NCBI GenBank assembly: GCA_013400115.1
Contig: VXBP01010395.1
Span: 186,001-250,000, forward strand
Direction: 5' to 3'
From: Rhinopomastus cyanomelas
Lineage: Eukaryota; Chordata; Aves; Bucerotiformes; Rhinopomastidae
Length of the DNA stretch: 64,000 bases
A model generated the notes under the pieces. The model did not search any database. It saw nothing but the letters and a program-made list of their open reading frames with translations, and was not told where the DNA came from. This document shows positions 13,601 through 25,600 of this stretch, in pieces (positions within the stretch are counted from its first letter, which is position 1; every line of letters starts with the position of its first letter). The translations under genes were made by a program, and so were the position numbers.

Positions 13601-16600
13601 AATTTCCAGAGATGGGTCTTGGTGAGCATGGTTGAATGAATTTATGCTTCACTGAGCTGAAGTCTTTGCAGAGATGAGCACTGGGGTTTTTGTGCTATCC
13701 TAAAGTTACAAACATCACCACTGCCTTCTGCAGGGCTTTCCTCCACCTCCGGCAACCGGTTATCAAGGTGGTTTTGCATTAGTAGGATCAGCTTCCTCAA
13801 TCAGAACCCTGGGAACTAGGTTGAACCCAGCTGACTATCTGATTGCCAAATGACAGCATGCTGCTGGCAGGCAACTAGCCATAACACTGACCGACCGTCT
13901 TCCCCCGTCTCTGAATATAAGGTAGGATCAATAATTGAAGGTAAAACCCCTTCTAGAGACAATTTTCTTAAGGAGAAAAATTAAAACCTGTTCAAAAGTG
14001 AAGATTACTGCCCCTGAGGTCTTTAGTTATCCTTCAAATTCTGCTATCAGTAAGAAAATAAGAGCCTTTTGATGACTGAGCACTTCTGGCTGTTGTGAAT
14101 ATGCAGTCTGAGTTTGACTTAACCAAGCTGACTAATGAATTGACCTTTTTTGCTGAGTAATTGTGTGTGCAACTGTGCAGTCCAGTAAGTGTATCTGAAA
14201 GCCTCTTTAGGCCACCAGTAAAAGGGTTATGGGAGTCACAGAACATTAGGGATTGGAAGGGACCTCGAAAGGTCATCTAGTCCAATCCCCCGACACAGCA
14301 GGATCACCTAGACCAAGTCGCATAGGAACACATCCAGGCGGGTGTTAAGCATCCCTTGAGAAGAAGACATCACCTGTTACTTTTCTTCCCTAACAGTTGC
14401 TGAACCCAAGGGGCTGTCAGTCTGTGCTTATGAAGATCAATGATACCTGCAACAATCGCTCCTGCTCCTTTTGCCACTTTTCCTGTCGTTTTCGTTCTTC
14501 TTCTTGATCCCAAACCCGACGACTAGGAGCACTAATGGATGGGACTGGGAGCTAGTACAGCAGAGAAATTAAACGTTATCTTCTTCCATGTAATCAACAC
14601 TCTATGTTTTAAAACTTACTTTTTTAAAAAGCAAGAAACAAAAGCTGTTACAAACTTTATGGTTTTATAGTGACAAGGACCTAAATCAGCTTTTCCTTAC
14701 AAATAAAAGATGAAAAGCAAGCAGTTTACTACAAATTAGAAAATTTTAGTACTATCAGATTCAATCACACTTTTAAAGCAGCATAAGAACAATAAAGCAG
14801 TGGGCTTCTTGAAAAGACCAAGACTACACTAGAAGTAGTTTGTCAATAGTACTTACATCAGGCATTGCAGGCTCTGGGCCTCCTGCGAGATTTGGAAGGC
14901 AAAAAAAACCAGAGATCATTAGAATTGTACTCACTGCTGCAAGATTTGTATAAATAGGGAAAGTCTGTGCTTCAGACTAACTTTTGCTTCCTCTGTAAGC
15001 CATGCTTGCATTTTGCCCTACTGAACTTACTTGAGGTCAGAACTCATTAGGTGCTTTCAACTAATTGGTGCAACTGTTTAAAAGCTTCACATGCTTACAA
15101 GTGTCATCAGCAGTGGCTTGAATTAGTAGTACATCTTCCACTGTGGCAACACAGAAGCTGTTTGCTACCTCTCCTACCATTATTATGAAACCAAACCATT
15201 CAGCATGACCAACACCCAGAATGCTGCTCCAGGGTACAGCAGCTGCTTACCTACTGCCCTCAACACGAGCTGAGGAGCAACACACATCCAGAAACCCATG
15301 TATTTCCCCTTTTCAACTGTCCTCCTTTCCCACTCTGAAAAGCACTCAAGTGTGGTGATCTTGTCCCACTCACCAGAAGCCTAATGCTGTTCTAAGGTTA
15401 CCACGCTCGGTCTTAGCTTGGGCCAAGACACACACTGGACTGTGACGTGTATTATGCTGATATATTGCAAATTAGAGGGGAGAAAAAAATAGAACATGGA
15501 TTTCCTGATCCACAGCTTAGAACTAGGTACTACTGAAGGTCCTTTCCAACCTAAACCATTCTGTGATTTAAGTAGAGTTCTTTCCTAAGCATCATCACTA
15601 CTTTCTGTTCATTGCTAGTGTACTTGCTTAGCTCTCCTAATTTCAGCTCAAGAAGGAATTGCATCAAAGCAACAAGTTGTGACAGTTTGCTGAGGTATGA
15701 CCACATGAAGTGGAGAAAAGGTCATATTTAGGGTACTAAAGACATGTGAGTCACAGACTAGAGTCCAATCTAGTCTCTATTATAAAACTGTGACAGCCAC
15801 AGTGACAACAGGACAGACTTGACCTCCTGCAATTGCACTAGAAGATGCTAGAGGAAGGTCCTTTTCCCACCCCTGTAAGTTTAGCCTGGCCTGTAGAGGT
15901 TTAGAAAGAGGACTCTCTCATATCATTGTAATGCTAAAGTGTCACAAGTTTAAGATCAGCAAAAAACACACTCTAGAAATACACTCCTTTCCTCCTCAAG
16001 CAGAAGTGAGATACTTCAAACATCGCTATACAATTTATTAAAACAAAAACCAAACTTCATTGCCAGCCTTTAAAAAAAGAAAGCAAAACCACAACTAAAC
16101 ATAATCCCCCCAAAAGACAACACCAAAACAGCCAAGAACAAAATACCACTGTATTGCACAGACAGCGCAGCAGGAGGATGTAAAAGCAAACAGAACCACG
16201 TAGGTTTATGCTGCGGTACTTCACATATCACTTCTGGAAAAAAAAGCCATCACCACTGAAGGCAAAGTTCTGGCCTCACTAAAATAACTGGCAACATTCT
16301 CACTGCACTTCCAGTGGGCCAGAATTTCACCCTTCCAGGCTCCAGCAAAACACCAAGGCGTACGCAGTCTGAAGGCAGCACCAGACACACAGCGTTAGTG
16401 GCGGTAGTACGTGAGTCGTGACATGCAAAACATGACAAAGCAACCTACAAAACCCAAACTGAGCATCGTGGCTTTTGCCTTTTAAAGATGACCTACTGAA
16501 TTCTAAATTTGTACTGGTCATCTTGGGATGTTGCAGCATCAATACATAGTGAGAAGCCAGCAGCTACCTTTTCCCACCAGGTCAGATGAAAGCACAGAGC

Positions 16601-19600
16601 TGCACATCAAGACCATCTCAAATCCAGAGTTCAGTATTTTATTGGCAGCTCAGATGTGCATCAAGCATCTGCTGGGATAGTCAGTGATATTTTTGTTTTG
16701 TAGGCAGCAGCAAACCTGAACAGAGAGTGACACCCTTTGCACTCCTACCCAGTGAAAAAACAGTATGAACACCACAGAGATGTGCACAGCTATAGATACA
16801 AGAGAACACACAAAGTCCCATTACCACAGAGGTAGACCCATGAATTGTAAGAATAACCTGATGGCCCTAGGGAAAGAAGGGAGATGGATTATATTGCTTT
16901 GCTGTCACTGCAACAAACAATGCTGAGGAAGAGGCAGAGAGCCCAGCACCAGGCTTGTCAGGAAGAGTGTGCAGCAGGAACAATTTCATGGAAACACATG
17001 AAATGCACTTGGTTTACCTTGTTCAAAAAATTGTGACCGTCTTTTTAAGTTTTTCAATGAAATAGGCTCAGATGCTATTTGAAAAATACAAAGAATACAA
17101 ACAAGTCAACACGGTGCTGCTTTCTTTTAACTGGTAACAACTATCACGACTGGATAAACTTCTCAGACCTTCAGTCTACAGCAGTGTCACTTCAGGAAAA
17201 CGAAAAGCCCACGAAACACAACAGAAATCTAATATTTCATAACAGCAAATACAGATTTTAGTAGGTTATGATTAGTACTTCATTTTATCACTGGATGCCC
17301 AGCTATGACAACAGTACAAGTGTCAAACTTGAACTCGGGTTCTCCCTGTCTAATTTAAGATTCCTCACCAACCAAACTGGGTTGAGAAGCCTCATCAACA
17401 TTTAAGGTCATCAGAAAGGCATCTACAGAGGGAAACTGATCTCTTGGGGGGGAATTCTTTATAAACCACTATGAACATTCAAGGTAAAATGAAACAAAGA
17501 TCCTGTTTAGGGATTATTTTGTTCTACTAGGAAGTGTTTCTCTCACTATCATCAAGTAAGGCTATAACTGCTGGAGGGAGACCAGCCTAGGGCAACGAGG
17601 ATGATGAAGGAAGTGGAGCACCCCCCTTATGAGGAAAGGCTGAGGGAGCTGGGTATCTTCAGCTTGGAGAACAGGAGGCTGAGGGGTGACCTCATTAATG
17701 TCTATAAATATGTGAAGGGTGGGCGTCAGGAGGATGGAGCCAGGCTCTACTCAGGGGCATCTAGTGATAGGACAAGGGGCAGTGGGTGTGAGCTGGAACA
17801 CAGGAGGTTCCACATCAATATGAGAAGGAACGTCTTCCCAGTGAGGGTGACAGAGCACTGGAACAGGCTGCCCAGGAAGGTTGTAGAATCTCCTTCACTG
17901 GATGTGTTTAAGACCCACCTGGATGTGTTCCTGTGTGACTTGGTCTAGGTGGTTCTGCTGTGTCAGGGGGATTGGACTAGATGATCTTTCGAGGTCCCTC
18001 CCAATCCCTAATGATTCTATGATTCCATGATAACTGTTCACAGCATCATAAGTAATTACTATTCATACCAGAATCATCTCAATCATATTCTTCTCCAGAA
18101 ATAAAACAATAATAGTGAAAAAACCACCACCCCTAAAACCTCACAACTGACAGAGGAAAAGAACCTGAATGCTCACTGCACTCTTGTTGGGCACTGAAAT
18201 AAATTGATCCTCATACTGACTGAGACTCACACATTGCAGTAGCAATTACAATGAATCTCTTTCATCCCTACCCACACAGTAAATATTCAGCCACTAATGC
18301 AGAGACTAGCTTGTCACTACTTTTCTGTCAGTTCTGACTGTGTAGCATGTCCCAGAAGCAACCTACACCTAGTCTGGATGCAACCAGATCTCTGTGATAC
18401 CTCCACAGCTTTCAGTTCATCAAAGTCTTGCTTCACGCACTGCATCAAGCTCACTATGGGGACAGGTTTAGGGTCTGTACTTGTTCCAAACCACACAATT
18501 AACAGCTGAAAAGCAACAGCAGTTTACCTCTCTGTTCGTTAGAGCCAAGATCTCCTTGCGTTCCATTTATCAGTTTTGGTTCTGTGTCCTGAAAAAATAA
18601 AAATATAGGGAGTAAGTTCATTAGATTTGCAGAAGTTTCTTCAGTCTGACATCTCCCCTGACAGGAGCGGCACGTCACGCGCCTCAGATCACTTTCCACA
18701 GAAAGATGCAAAGCTGTGTACAGCCTCCCGAGTGTATTACGTGATGAAACACCTGCAGACATTTGAGAGGGCCAGTAATGATCTGTAAACTGGTGTCTGA
18801 AGTGATACTCATTAGCTTGCACGAAAATGCCACTGTTTCAGCTCCTTGGCAGGTAGGGTGTTATTAGAAAGTCATTTAAAAGCATAGACATGCTTGTTCT
18901 TTAAGGCTGCAACTTTCACTTACACTAATAATGGAGATAAAAGTGTTTTCTAAAGAACAGATACTCCGTACCACTTAGCTAAAACATAAGCTGCAAATAT
19001 TTCAACATTTATTACTTTTCAGCATCCACTCAACCACAGACTCATTCAGGTTGGAAAAGACCCTTGGGATCATCAAGGCCAACCATCAACCCCACTCCAC
19101 AAGTTCACCCCTAAACCAGATCCCCCAATACCACATCTAAGCATCTTTTAAACTCATCCAGGGATGGTGACTCAACCCACTCATGAAAAGAGAGTAGTGA
19201 CTCTTTAAACACCTTATTTACCTTAGTAGCTACATAACTAAATTCTCTGCAGTATCCTGCATGTAACTTAAGCAATAAAAGTAAAAATAAGATCTCCAAG
19301 GTCTTATCTCCATCCTCCCCCTATCAAGCTGTTATACTCTTGCTTTCTTCCTGCCCACAAACCCCACAACCTTTCAAAAACATACTCACAGAACTCTGAA
19401 AGCTGCTGGAGAAATCTCTTTTTGTTGATACGGTGGAAACATTTGAAACTTGTTCTCCAGAAGTAGCATCGATCCATTTGTTTTCAGAGGTACCTATAAT
19501 GTTGGCAGCCATACTGGTGAGATTGAGGATTTTATGCCTTACATGTGGCAGGGAAGGCTGGTCTTTGCCCCAGTCTTTATGGTGTGTGGAGGATCAAGAA

Positions 19601-22600
19601 ATGAATGTAGACAGTAATGCCAAAGAACAGAACGAGAGTTAGTGAAAACACATCAAAACAACAACAAAACACACACAACAGAAGAGGGAGAGACACAAAT
19701 CAGGTGGAATTTGTGAAGACAGACAGAAAGACGTATGAGCAGACCGCCTTCCCCAAAAATGCAAGTGTTAGTTGTGAGCTAGGTGCAAGTTCACAGGTAA
19801 CTTTGCCAACGTGGAAAACAGCGGTTCAACATTACAGAGCTATTAGTATTCATTGAAAACTATTACATTAGCATTAGTAGGGATGAAGAAAATTCTTTCA
19901 GCTGTACTCACACAAGGTAGAGTTTGACTCCTACACTATCCAGGGAAGTGCAAGTCTCATGTTCATGCTCCTCAGGAAACACAGAGGGCATAAAAAGGCA
20001 GCCTGAACTAAACTAGTCGAACTGATGAGGTGAAGACACATCATAACATTCACTCAGACTGCATCACTGAGGACAAATCATAATATTCACTCCGACTAAA
20101 TCATTTAACTCACTAACTCCTTAAAATTTACTCAAACACATGTTCTCTGCTCATTTCACTCTTCAGTTTTACTGGGCCCCAGATAAGTAGGGACTTGTTT
20201 CCTGCCTCTTACCCACTCCATCGTTTTCTGCACAACTTGCTGGCAACTGATTCTGTGCAGTTTCCCACTAAAAGAATGTTTTGTGTTTATAACATGAAAG
20301 GAGTCACTGGTCACACTTTGTGGAAAAGTTCTTTCAAGAGCTCAGAAGTGTATCCTGACCAAACTGCTAACGAATCTCGAGATGCTGTAAGGCTTTCAGC
20401 AAGGATGGAAGCCCTTGGTAATCACAACAGGTAGTACCATTCTGGAGAGATTATACAGCATCACAGTGCTTGAATCAGTGGTTAAAACCACAGCACAGAG
20501 GTGCCACATCACCCACGAGTTCAGATGCCACCCAAAACACTGTGAAAAAAGAAGCCCCAGATCTTCCTTCCCTGATGAAAAGAGGAGCTGCAGACTGAAG
20601 CAGAGACTATCCTCCACAGAGCAGCCCTCTTTGGTTTTGTGGTGTGTCAGGAAAGAGAAAGTTATATCCCCTTGTGTGGTGGCTGCACTTTCAAGCAGAG
20701 CATCCTCTCAGACACAGCCCAGAGCACAGGGAAGAGATTAGTAGTTTAATGCTGCAAAGACTTGCTTGGCAAAACATTCCTAATGCACGAGGAGTTAAAA
20801 CAAAGCCAAGTTGTGTTAAGAGGCAAACATGCTAGCAAACTACTTCAGCTTGATGCTTACTACTTCCTGTAAGGGTAATAAGAACTCTCAGCTGTCAGGC
20901 ACAGCAGAGACAAAGCTTATTTGCCTTACAGAGCACACTGTATCTACCTGATGAAACAACTCACCGTTCTTTCCGTATCGTCTGACATCCATGACCAGGT
21001 GTCCAGTTTCTAGTGCTCTGCCAATGGCTTCTTCCCACTGACTGTAGTCCATGTGTGAAATCTTTGTGCCATTGATGGCAATGATCTCATCATCCACATC
21101 CAACTGACAAAGTGCAGCAGGGCTACCTGCAGACAACATAACAAAACCAGAACAGATGATCTTTTGAGGTCCCTTCCAATCCCCAAAGATTCCATGATTC
21201 TCCATTCACAATTACTACTTTTACCACAGCTGTAGTTACATACTTTCCCCCAATAATCAATTCTTGCAGGGGTTATTCAGAAGTCTTTAAAAAAATCTAC
21301 TGTTCTGTGAACTCCATATCAAAGCAGCATTTCAATGTGAAACTTATACAAATAATAAAAGGACAGCAGTCTTTTGGACTTGGAAGCATTCACATTCTGG
21401 CTAGCCCATCTAACAGTCTCTGGGCCCACTCCTGCCTTTGGTAACTCCCCTTTATCACAGAGGAAGAGGAGCCATGGACAGAGAGAGAGACTGCAGCACA
21501 GCATCTATAGCCAACAACTGGCTGAAAAATCAGCTAGTGAAAAATCAGTGGACAAATAAGATGATTACCCGAATCATCTTACTTGCCCAATAAAACCCAG
21601 CCTCCACTATGTCAGATTCCAGCAGAAGCTGGTTTTCCTCATTCTTTAAATTTTCTGGGCTCAATCTTTCAGGGATTGGAAGGGACCTCGAAAGATCATC
21701 TAGTCCAATCCCTCTGACACAGCAGGATCACCTAGACCAAGTCACACAGGAACACATCCAGAAGGGCTTTAAACGTCTCCAGTGAAGGAGACTCTACAAC
21801 CCCCCTGGGCAGCCTGTTCCAGTGCTCTGTCACCCTCACTGGGAAGAAGTTCCTTCTCATATTGATGTGGAACCTCCTATGTTCCAGCTCACACCCACTG
21901 CCCCATGTCCTATCAGTAGATGACACTGAGAAGAGCCTGGCTCCATCCTCCTGACACCCACCCCTCACATATTTATAGACAGTAATGAGGGGTCACCCCT
22001 CAGTCTCCTCCAAGCTCAACAGACCCAGCTCCCTCAGCCTCTCCTCATAAGGGAGGCTCCACTTCCTTCATCATCCTCATTGCCCTACGCTGGACTCCCT
22101 CCAGCAGCTCCACATCCCTCTTGAACTGAGGGGCCCAGAGCAGAACTGATAACGTCCCCATTTTCTGTTGTGACAGAATAAACCCTAAGAACTCAAAAAC
22201 ATTATGTTAGTTTTACCTGGATAATTTGACAAGGAGGAGACCCAGCTCAGATGTGAGAACAGGGCACCTCAGCTCTGTTACAGTAAGCATGTGAAGGGAA
22301 AAAATGGGTTGCCAGCTCAGGTTTTGGGAAGGCAGGGGACTGTAATACCACAAGAAAAACAGATCCAGACCATACTCCAGCCACAAAGATTTAAAAGAAT
22401 AGCAGCAGTGTCCAGACTGCACGTGTAGACCTACCACAGCCCAGACAACTTACTCCGCTCCATTTCTGGCACTTAACCTTGCCAGCTGCTCTTCCTCTGC
22501 TGCCTCTGCAGTTTGTGGGTCTTTTGCATAAAGAGTGCAAACCAGAGCTCCTGCATTAGGCTTCTGCTCCTATTCACCTCCAAAGAAACCTACAGAGACT

Positions 22601-25600
22601 GATCAGTGATAAGCTGCCAAAAGCTGTGTGATACCACTTGTCTCTGTCCAGCTACTCCAAGACCACAGGATTTACTGATTGCTTCTTTACAGCAGTCTAG
22701 ACAAACCAGTTCACATCACTCAAAACACATTTCTGGTTGTCTAAGTTCCACTCAACTCACGAAGTATGATTTTTTTCTTACTACCCCCAGTAAAAACAAC
22801 CCCAATTAAATAGTCTCTAATTTTCCATACATATTTAGCTGCACCTAACCTCTCCCCATCAGTTACTACAAAAGATAACCAATAGCTCAGTCACACTATG
22901 AAACTTAAAAACTTGAATGACACGGGTAGAACTTTCTTTGCCCTACATGCCTGCAAGCTCTTGAGCACAGACCTGTGCATTCCATCAGCACCATCCCCAA
23001 AGAAGATTTGCAAACAAAGTGAAACAACCGAAACAATCAAGATTATATGTCAGTGAGGAAGCTGGAAAAACAATGTCTGGATTGAGAACACGAAGGCTTT
23101 TCACTTACCTAATTTTTAATTTAAGGGTTGAAAATTCCACTAAGAACTGTGCACTAGTATTTTTACACATGGCAAATGGGTCTCACCAAAGCACATCACA
23201 AGCTCAACTCTTGAGATTCGTGAGAACACTTACAGGTTAATTTTGCTTCTCGAGTAGTTTTCTTAATTTTTTGAAGGAAAAGCTTATGCAGAATGCAGAG
23301 GCATTTGTAAGGGGTAAAAAGATAAATGAAGGCTACCAGCTGATGAAAATCACTTAGCTACTCAGGGTAAGGATGTTGAGAGACTCAGAGAAGTCTTGGA
23401 AGCTATTTCTAGGCTCACAAAAGAGACAAAGGTGACTGGGAACATTTGGTGGAGACTTAAAAGCCTAAATCATGCTTGATCAACCTGGCTGTCTTGACTG
23501 GTGACATGAATATGGATGAAGGGAGAGTGGTGCATACCATTCACCTTTTGACATGATTTTTCCATGGTATTCCAGTATCAGCATTGGGATGGTATTGTCT
23601 AGAGAGCACAACAAGCAGATGGGTGAAAACTGGGCTAACAGGCTCTATGGGTAGTAGTTAATGGTCCATACTCAGCCTGGAGGCTTCTTGTAAGTAGAAC
23701 TTTCCTGGGTTCTGTATCCTGAGTCCTGTCCTCTGTGACATATTCACCAATAACCACGAGAAGGTGAAACACACCCTCAACAAGTTTACAGACCTCACTC
23801 AAACGGACAAGGATAGCTGATACACTGGAGGGCAAGGCTGCTGCACAGAGCAGAGATAGGACATTCAACAAGGGTAAACGCAGAGTCCTGCTCCTGGGAT
23901 GAATTAACCCCAGCAGTCATACAAGTTGAGGGCTGATGGGCTGCAGACCTGCAGAGCTGGGCTAGGGGGGAACCTGGCAGTGTGGTGGGGTTATCCAAAC
24001 ACTAGCACAACCAGCAAATTGAGGGAAGTGACTGTCCTGTGCACTCAGCTCTTGTTAAGCCACATCAACAATACTGTACCTATCTCTGGTGTCCCACTGG
24101 AAGAGAACATCAATAAACTGGCGCACGTTCACAGGAGGCCACTGTCAGGGCTGGAGCACTTGTTCTACAAGGAAAGGCTGAGGGGTATGAGCTTGTTCAG
24201 CGTGGAGAAGAGAAGCTGCAGGTTGAACTAAGAGCAGTCCTTTCAATACCTACTAAGAGGGCTCCAAGAGGAAGCCTGCTCTTTAGTGCAGTCAACAGCA
24301 CAGTGGTTATAAGCTGAGACAAAAGTCAGCCTCACTGGATTCACGGGGAACATCTCCTCTAACAGGGTAATTATGCAAAGCCCAGAGAGACTGTGCAGCT
24401 TTCCATCTTTGGAGCATCTCAAACACACTCCCAGGTTAAGTCTCTAGGTAACCGAGTCTGAATCTGACCTGGCTGACCAGGCTGATCAGTCTGAATTTGA
24501 CCAGTCTTGACTTTTTTTCACCAGGGGTTTGCTTTATGTGCAAGGCCCCTTCCCACCTGAATTATCACTTATCACTTAGTGACTCATGCTGTAAAGAAGT
24601 TTTCCCTTATTTCTAAATGAAAGTGGTTCCAGCTTGAACCCACTGTTCCTTGCCCTGCCACTGGGCTCAACTCAAAACAGTCTGGCACCAGACTGTGGGT
24701 ATTTATAGGCATTGATCTAGCCACAGAAACACAGGGAAATTCCTATCTGAAAGCACATCTCACTCTTGCAATGGGCCACTCATCTCTTGTTTTTTGTTCT
24801 GTTAAAAGAAGCTACTGAATAAGGACACAACCTGAGGCCAGCTGCTGAAAGGAACAATCAAATGCAGCTCTAAATGAGAATACCAAGATACAGATCATTT
24901 TCCATCTAATCCTTATACTTTGTGCCCTTCCTTGCAAGGAAGCAAATAAAGCAATAAAGCACAACTGAGATAACAGCCACTAGGTCTTCACCTTCTCGTT
25001 GCCTCAAGAGTTGCAGACAAGGGGACCTTTGTGAATGATGAGCCAAAACATTCCACTACCTTGAGGTTATGAGGAAAGGCTGAGGGAGCTGGGTCTCTTT
25101 AGCTTGGAAAAAAGGAGACTGAGGGGTGACCTCATTAATGTTTATAAATATGGAAGGGGTGGGTGACAGGAGGCTCTGCTCAGTGTCATCTCATGACAGG
25201 ACAAGTGGCAGTGGGTGTGAGCTGGAACATAGGAGGTTCCACATCAATATGAGAAGGAACTTCTTCCCAGTGAGGGTGACAGAGCACTGGAACAGGCTGC
25301 CCAGGGGGGTCGTGGAGTCTCCTTCTCTGGAGATGTTTAAGACCCACCTGGATGTGTTCCTGTGTGACTTGGTCTAGGTCACATCCTGTGCTGTGGCAGG
25401 GGGCAGGACTGGACTAGATGATCTTCTGCGGTCCCTTCCAATCCCTAACACACTGTGATTCTCATTTACAGCTGAGAGTGCAAAGAGACAGACAACTACT
25501 TCCATGCAACAAAATCAGACCAGAAGCCTTGCAGCAGGGAACGTAAATAGCAAAGAGAATATTAACATTTACAATCTGATTATGAGAAGGACCCAGCTAC

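Larger units (their letters stand above)
12253..14446 (-). other. LMO7 intron
   Basis: CR1 pieces at 12473, 13046 and 14236, plus a C run near 13560. No exon found. Confidence 0.82.
14883..18527 (-). other. LMO7 intron, 3.6 kb
   Basis: It separates the 61-bp exon from the 26-bp exon. A small CR1 remnant lies at 15518 and a 460-bp CR1 at 17571; the rest is unique sequence. Confidence 0.82.
18589..20964 (-). other. LMO7 introns around the 104-bp exon
   Basis: Two introns, 18589-19389 and 19494-20964. The first has an older CR1 at 19031; the second shows nothing recognisable. Confidence 0.8.

Noticed and set aside
17601..17948. 115-codon plus-strand open frame ending DLV
   Set aside because: It is the C-terminal tail of CR1 ORF2, seen also at 2365, 21732, 25126, 59250 and 62545; not a host gene.
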